Assembly (NCBI GenBank): GCA_028709385.1
Contig: JAQVXD010000010.1
Span: 1-64,000 of the forward strand
Source of the DNA: Fermentimonas sp.
Lineage (GTDB): Bacteria > Bacteroidota > Bacteroidia > Bacteroidales > Dysgonomonadaceae
Direction of reading: 5' to 3'
Length of the DNA stretch: 64,000 nt
The position numbers and the translations under genes are program-made. Numbering within the stretch: the stretch's first letter is position 1; each line of letters opens with the position of its first letter. The notes beneath the pieces are model-generated. The model saw nothing but the letters and a program-made list of their open reading frames with translations, was not told the DNA's origin and ran no database searches. Positions 60,622 through 64,000 of the stretch are shown here, one piece after another.

Positions 60622-62742
60622 TCATACAATTTCTTGAGATTCAATAAGTAATTGACGCGACACATGAGCAATATTATAAATAAGTGCAGCTCTTTTATTA
60701 TCTTCGTTCATCTGCAATTTCTCAAGTTCCTCCTCCCACATTGCTGTTGATATAATTAGAGTTTTTAGTTGCGATACATCCGCAACTCCCTTCATCATAT
60801 CAACAACAAACTGAAGAACATAGCTCACAGCTTCACAAAACTTAAGTTCTTCTGCAGTAAGTTCCTCGGCATGTTTGTGTACGCCAAACGCAGAAATGTA
60901 TGAAAGCAGAGCATGATTTAAATTAGTAAGATTAAATGCACTCTCTTGAAACATTTGCGTCCTGCGTGGTTCAAGACGCATGCCCTTCCAGGCTGCAGCC
61001 AGCGAGTTATCAGCATTATAAGCTGTGCGCCTGTTATGCAGATAATCCTCCTCTGAAACCGATCCTTTGTAAATACTCTCGAAATAGCGTTTATTCTTAT
61101 TCACAGCATTAAACATTAACTTAGGAAGTTGCTTATACTGCCAGTCAGGCCAAACGAACCTCACCACCAGATAGGCAAGCATACCACCTATTAATGTATC
61201 AACGATCCTTGGCAACATTACTGCAACACCCTGATTATCGTGAAGGTTAAAAGACGCAAGTACATATACTGTAATGAAAACCGCAGCAACAACGTAATTC
61301 TTTTTCACCCAGTAGAAGAAAAGGTAAATAGAGATAAGCAGGAGCAAAATCTGACCGGCAAGAGTAGGCAACAACTGAGATAATGTAACTCCCAGAATAA
61401 CACCCATAAGTGTTCCAAAAACACGGTGAAAGAGTCTCATCCTTGTGGCACTGTATGTTTGCTGAAATACTATAAGTGAAGTAAGCAAAATCCACGCACC
61501 TTTATCAATATGCATTAACTGAATTATCCAGAAACCCAGCAACCAACTAAGAGTCAGACGAACGGCAGACTTAAAACGCGGGTGTTCCGGCTTAAGCAGT
61601 GTTGAAAGTTTGCTATTCTCCGGTTTACGGCTATTGAAAACCGTAACATCAATCTGAGCAATTATGGTCTCTTCTTCTCTCAGATTCCTCTCCAGCCCCA
61701 TCAGATTGCGAATAAGAAGCGAAAGTGTCAAATAATGAGGCTCTCCCTTTTCCTCCTCAAGCAGCTTTTGCACAGAATTTAACGTCCACTGTAAAGATAT
61801 TGGGTGCTTATAAACCTGGTCTGTTAAAAGTGAATCAGCATAAATATGTATTGCTCTCGCAATCTCTCTCATCAGCTGTCCGTAGCCCTCAATAAGTTCT
61901 GGATTTTCAACTTCACGGCTTAGCAAATCATACTGCTCATGGCTTGAAATCGCACGCTCCTGCATCTCCTGAAGCAGAAACCATTTCTGGTAATACCTGT
62001 TAACCACTGACCTACATCCCTCTCCACTCTCCTGCGAATAACTGTATAGATGATTCTTACAACTTTCAATCTGCTGGGCAAGATCAATATTTTTCTGAGC
62101 GAGTTGATTTCTTATTGGAGTCTGTGATTGCGGATCACTTGGAAACAGATTAGCCTTCAGGTCGATATACTCTGCAAGATAATGAAATCCGCGTGCAAGT
62201 TGCTCCTTAAGCAGACGGTAAGGTCTCTGGCGTAACAGTAGTATTGATATCAGCGAATAAGCAAAGGCTCCAATTGTATAAAGCACAGGTTGATAAAACC
62301 ACTTTTCAGTTTCGTCAGCACCCAACATTGTGTAAACAAAAATCAGCAATGCACCAAAAGTCACTCCTTGCATCCTGGAATTAAGACCTCCAACAATAGT
62401 CAGAGTAAAAGCTGCAATCAGAATAAGCAGACTGAAGTATACGGGAGAATCAAAAAACAGTTCAACCAGAGCGCTAATTATAAAAAATAAAATGAGAGAA
62501 ATTAAAGCTGATTTTACTCTTCCTCGTGGATGAACATCTGTCTCTCCAAGTGCCATAGCCACAACACCCAGGGCAAGTGTAGTTGAAATAAAAGAGTCAT
62601 TAAAAATCAGCTCAGCCGGTATCAAAAGTGCTGCGATTGAAACTGTAACCTTCAAAGCCCATAGATGGTTCGGGTTTTTCCAGAACACATTGATCCAGAC
62701 ATCAGTTACACGGGTATTAATTTCATTTAACCAGTTCTTCAT
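60622..62742 (-). CDS. FUSC/YccS-like inner-membrane protein
   Basis: Two clusters of TM segments separated by a helical cytosolic region; FHRVFGTLMGVILGVTLSQLLPTLAGQ. Confidence 0.87.
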   Translation of the reverse strand: MKNWLNEINTRVTDVWINVFWKNPNHLWALKVTVSIAALLIPAELIFNDSFISTTLALGVVAMALGETDVHPRGRVKSALISLILFFIISALVELFFDSPVYFSLLILIAAFTLTIVGGLNSRMQGVTFGALLIFVYTMLGADETEKWFYQPVLYTIGAFAYSLISILLLRQRPYRLLKEQLARGFHYLAEYIDLKANLFPSDPQSQTPIRNQLAQKNIDLAQQIESCKNHLYSYSQESGEGCRSVVNRYYQKWFLLQEMQERAISSHEQYDLLSREVENPELIEGYGQLMREIARAIHIYADSLLTDQVYKHPISLQWTLNSVQKLLEEEKGEPHYLTLSLLIRNLMGLERNLREEETIIAQIDVTVFNSRKPENSKLSTLLKPEHPRFKSAVRLTLSWLLGFWIIQLMHIDKGAWILLTSLIVFQQTYSATRMRLFHRVFGTLMGVILGVTLSQLLPTLAGQILLLLISIYLFFYWVKKNYVVAAVFITVYVLASFNLHDNQGVAVMLPRIVDTLIGGMLAYLVVRFVWPDWQYKQLPKLMFNAVNKNKRYFESIYKGSVSEEDYLHNRRTAYNADNSLAAAWKGMRLEPRRTQMFQESAFNLTNLNHALLSYISAFGVHKHAEELTAEELKFCEAVSYVLQFVVDMMKGVADVSQLKTLIISTAMWEEELEKLQMNEDNKRAALIYNIAHVSRQLLIESQEIV

Positions 62743-62890
62743 TTCTAAGCTAATATTCTAAAAGAGTGTGATTTATGTTTTGATATAAGTGATTTTAAAC
62801 TGAAATGTTTTAAATTTTATATTAACATTCTGCTAAAGGATAGTCTATATTTTTATGAAAAATATTTCTCTTTCTAATTGTACCAAGATA

Positions 62891-64000
62891 TCACAATGTA
62901 ACATCAACCCTAATTTTTCCCAGTAATGCATCAGGGTGATCTCGGTAAATAAACCTGTGAACATATTCAACACGAAGCAGTCCTAATATATTCGTAATAC
63001 CAATCGTACCTTCAACATAAGGCACAGAATCATATTCAAAAGAATTCTCAGGAAAATCATATAACTCACCGTTTCCCGGTAGGTTTTTATCACTTAGCCT
63101 GCCGTACGATGCTCTTAGAGATATCAACTCCCTAATCTGCAGTTGATTCATTATCGGAATCTTTGTTAACAGCAGGTCATCTCCTACAAAGGTAAACCTT
63201 AGAGTATACTGCTCATCTGCCACAAACTCCAGTGCTCGATTCAGAAAAAATGCATTGTTTTCGATATGATGTCTCTGTCGTTGATTAGGATAAACAAGTA
63301 GTGGAAAAGGCACACTACTCCATACTTTCATAACCTCACCCACTGCATCCAGACGACCAGCATTCCCCAGCAAAAAACGTTTCTGTGCGGAGAATTCAGT
63401 GCGGTGATAAGTGTGATTTTTGTCAAACTGGTCATAAGCCCCAACTATATGAGAAAGAAAGAAAACTGGGCTCGTCAGCTCTATTGGTTTTCTTCTTCTT
63501 TTTTGTTGTTCATAAGCTTCATCGAAGGAATATCTAAGGAAAACACCTGCTTCTGAATTGATTAGTTCTTTGTCACTAAAAACAATGTTATCCAACTTGT
63601 AATCAAACTTCAAACTCCCTTGAGGAGTTAACTTCGATCTCCTTAACCAAAAAGTGTGTGCCAAACCGTTTTTATACTCCCTCTCATAATTCACCTCTGC
63701 AAAATTGCGATATGTTGCCTCATTCTCCGACCTTCTGAAAGTTAATAATAGCAGATTATTTGGAGATCTCGGATGCATTTCACCCGGTGAGTAGAGATCA
63801 TTCTCGTAAACCAACGCTATTTTGTTTTTTGGAAACTCATTCTCATGATACGCTTTCTTATCAAATGAATATGATAATTCTCCTCTGAACTTCCATCTTT
63901 GATCACCAAAGCCGTAGGCCACATAACTATTCATGAAGAAGTTGGGACTTAATCTTGAATTAGAAGCAACACCAGCTCTCAGGCGCAGCCCCTCAATTGG
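62891..64000 (-). CDS. DUF5686-like outer-membrane protein, C-terminal part (continues past right edge)
   Basis: Reading frame stays open to 64000 (...PIEGLRLRAGVASNSRLSPNFFMNSYVAYGFGDQRWKF); PVYFSL/beta-barrel pattern, ends GKIRVDVTL. Confidence 0.8.
   Translation of the reverse strand, partial: PIEGLRLRAGVASNSRLSPNFFMNSYVAYGFGDQRWKFRGELSYSFDKKAYHENEFPKNKIALVYENDLYSPGEMHPRSPNNLLLLTFRRSENEATYRNFAEVNYEREYKNGLAHTFWLRRSKLTPQGSLKFDYKLDNIVFSDKELINSEAGVFLRYSFDEAYEQQKRRRKPIELTSPVFFLSHIVGAYDQFDKNHTYHRTEFSAQKRFLLGNAGRLDAVGEVMKVWSSVPFPLLVYPNQRQRHHIENNAFFLNRALEFVADEQYTLRFTFVGDDLLLTKIPIMNQLQIRELISLRASYGRLSDKNLPGNGELYDFPENSFEYDSVPYVEGTIGITNILGLLRVEYVHRFIYRDHPDALLGKIRVDVTL

Noticed and set aside
1-64000. 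CRISPR array, IS element, integrase or prophage
   Set aside because: No regularly spaced repeats, transposase, integrase or phage structural proteins seen in any frame.

Overview
Single contiguous stretch of an AT-rich Bacteroidota chromosome, probably Bacteroidales. This is inferred from the TAnnTTTG -7 promoter elements, SusC/SusD pair, NigD protein, BACON/M64 and DUF5686 proteins. About 45 genes cover core functions (glgB, manA, cysK, ruvC, tRNA-Ala(GGC), rluF, cbpA/cbpM, glnS, tsaD) and accessory clusters. I saw no CRISPR array, IS element or prophage. Main finding: the cysK-susC gap (7932-8159) holds an unannotated 16-34 codon ORF with three consecutive Cys codons (...MKKCCCKLHNQPPLHI*). 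It is followed by an 8-bp-stem intrinsic terminator, and AATCAGCC directly downstream of the Cys codons duplicates the terminator 3' arm. That is the layout of a ribosome-stalling attenuator, here predicted to gate a SusC-SusD-TlpA system by cysteine availability. Other points: (i) a NigD / ECF sigma / predicted dual-membrane-spanning anti-sigma locus; (ii) two identical-format ACCCCA-N4-TGGGGT palindromes flanking a TPR-histidine-kinase/response-regulator cassette; (iii) a one-base frameshift splitting that kinase; (iv) a GH32-sulfatase-fructokinase cluster next to a degraded secreted-protein pseudogene; (v) a tail-to-tail coding overlap; (vi) an unannotated 38-aa membrane ORF; (vii) tandem minus-strand promoters at the left edge. 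All functional names come from reading translated motifs by eye; no database search was run.
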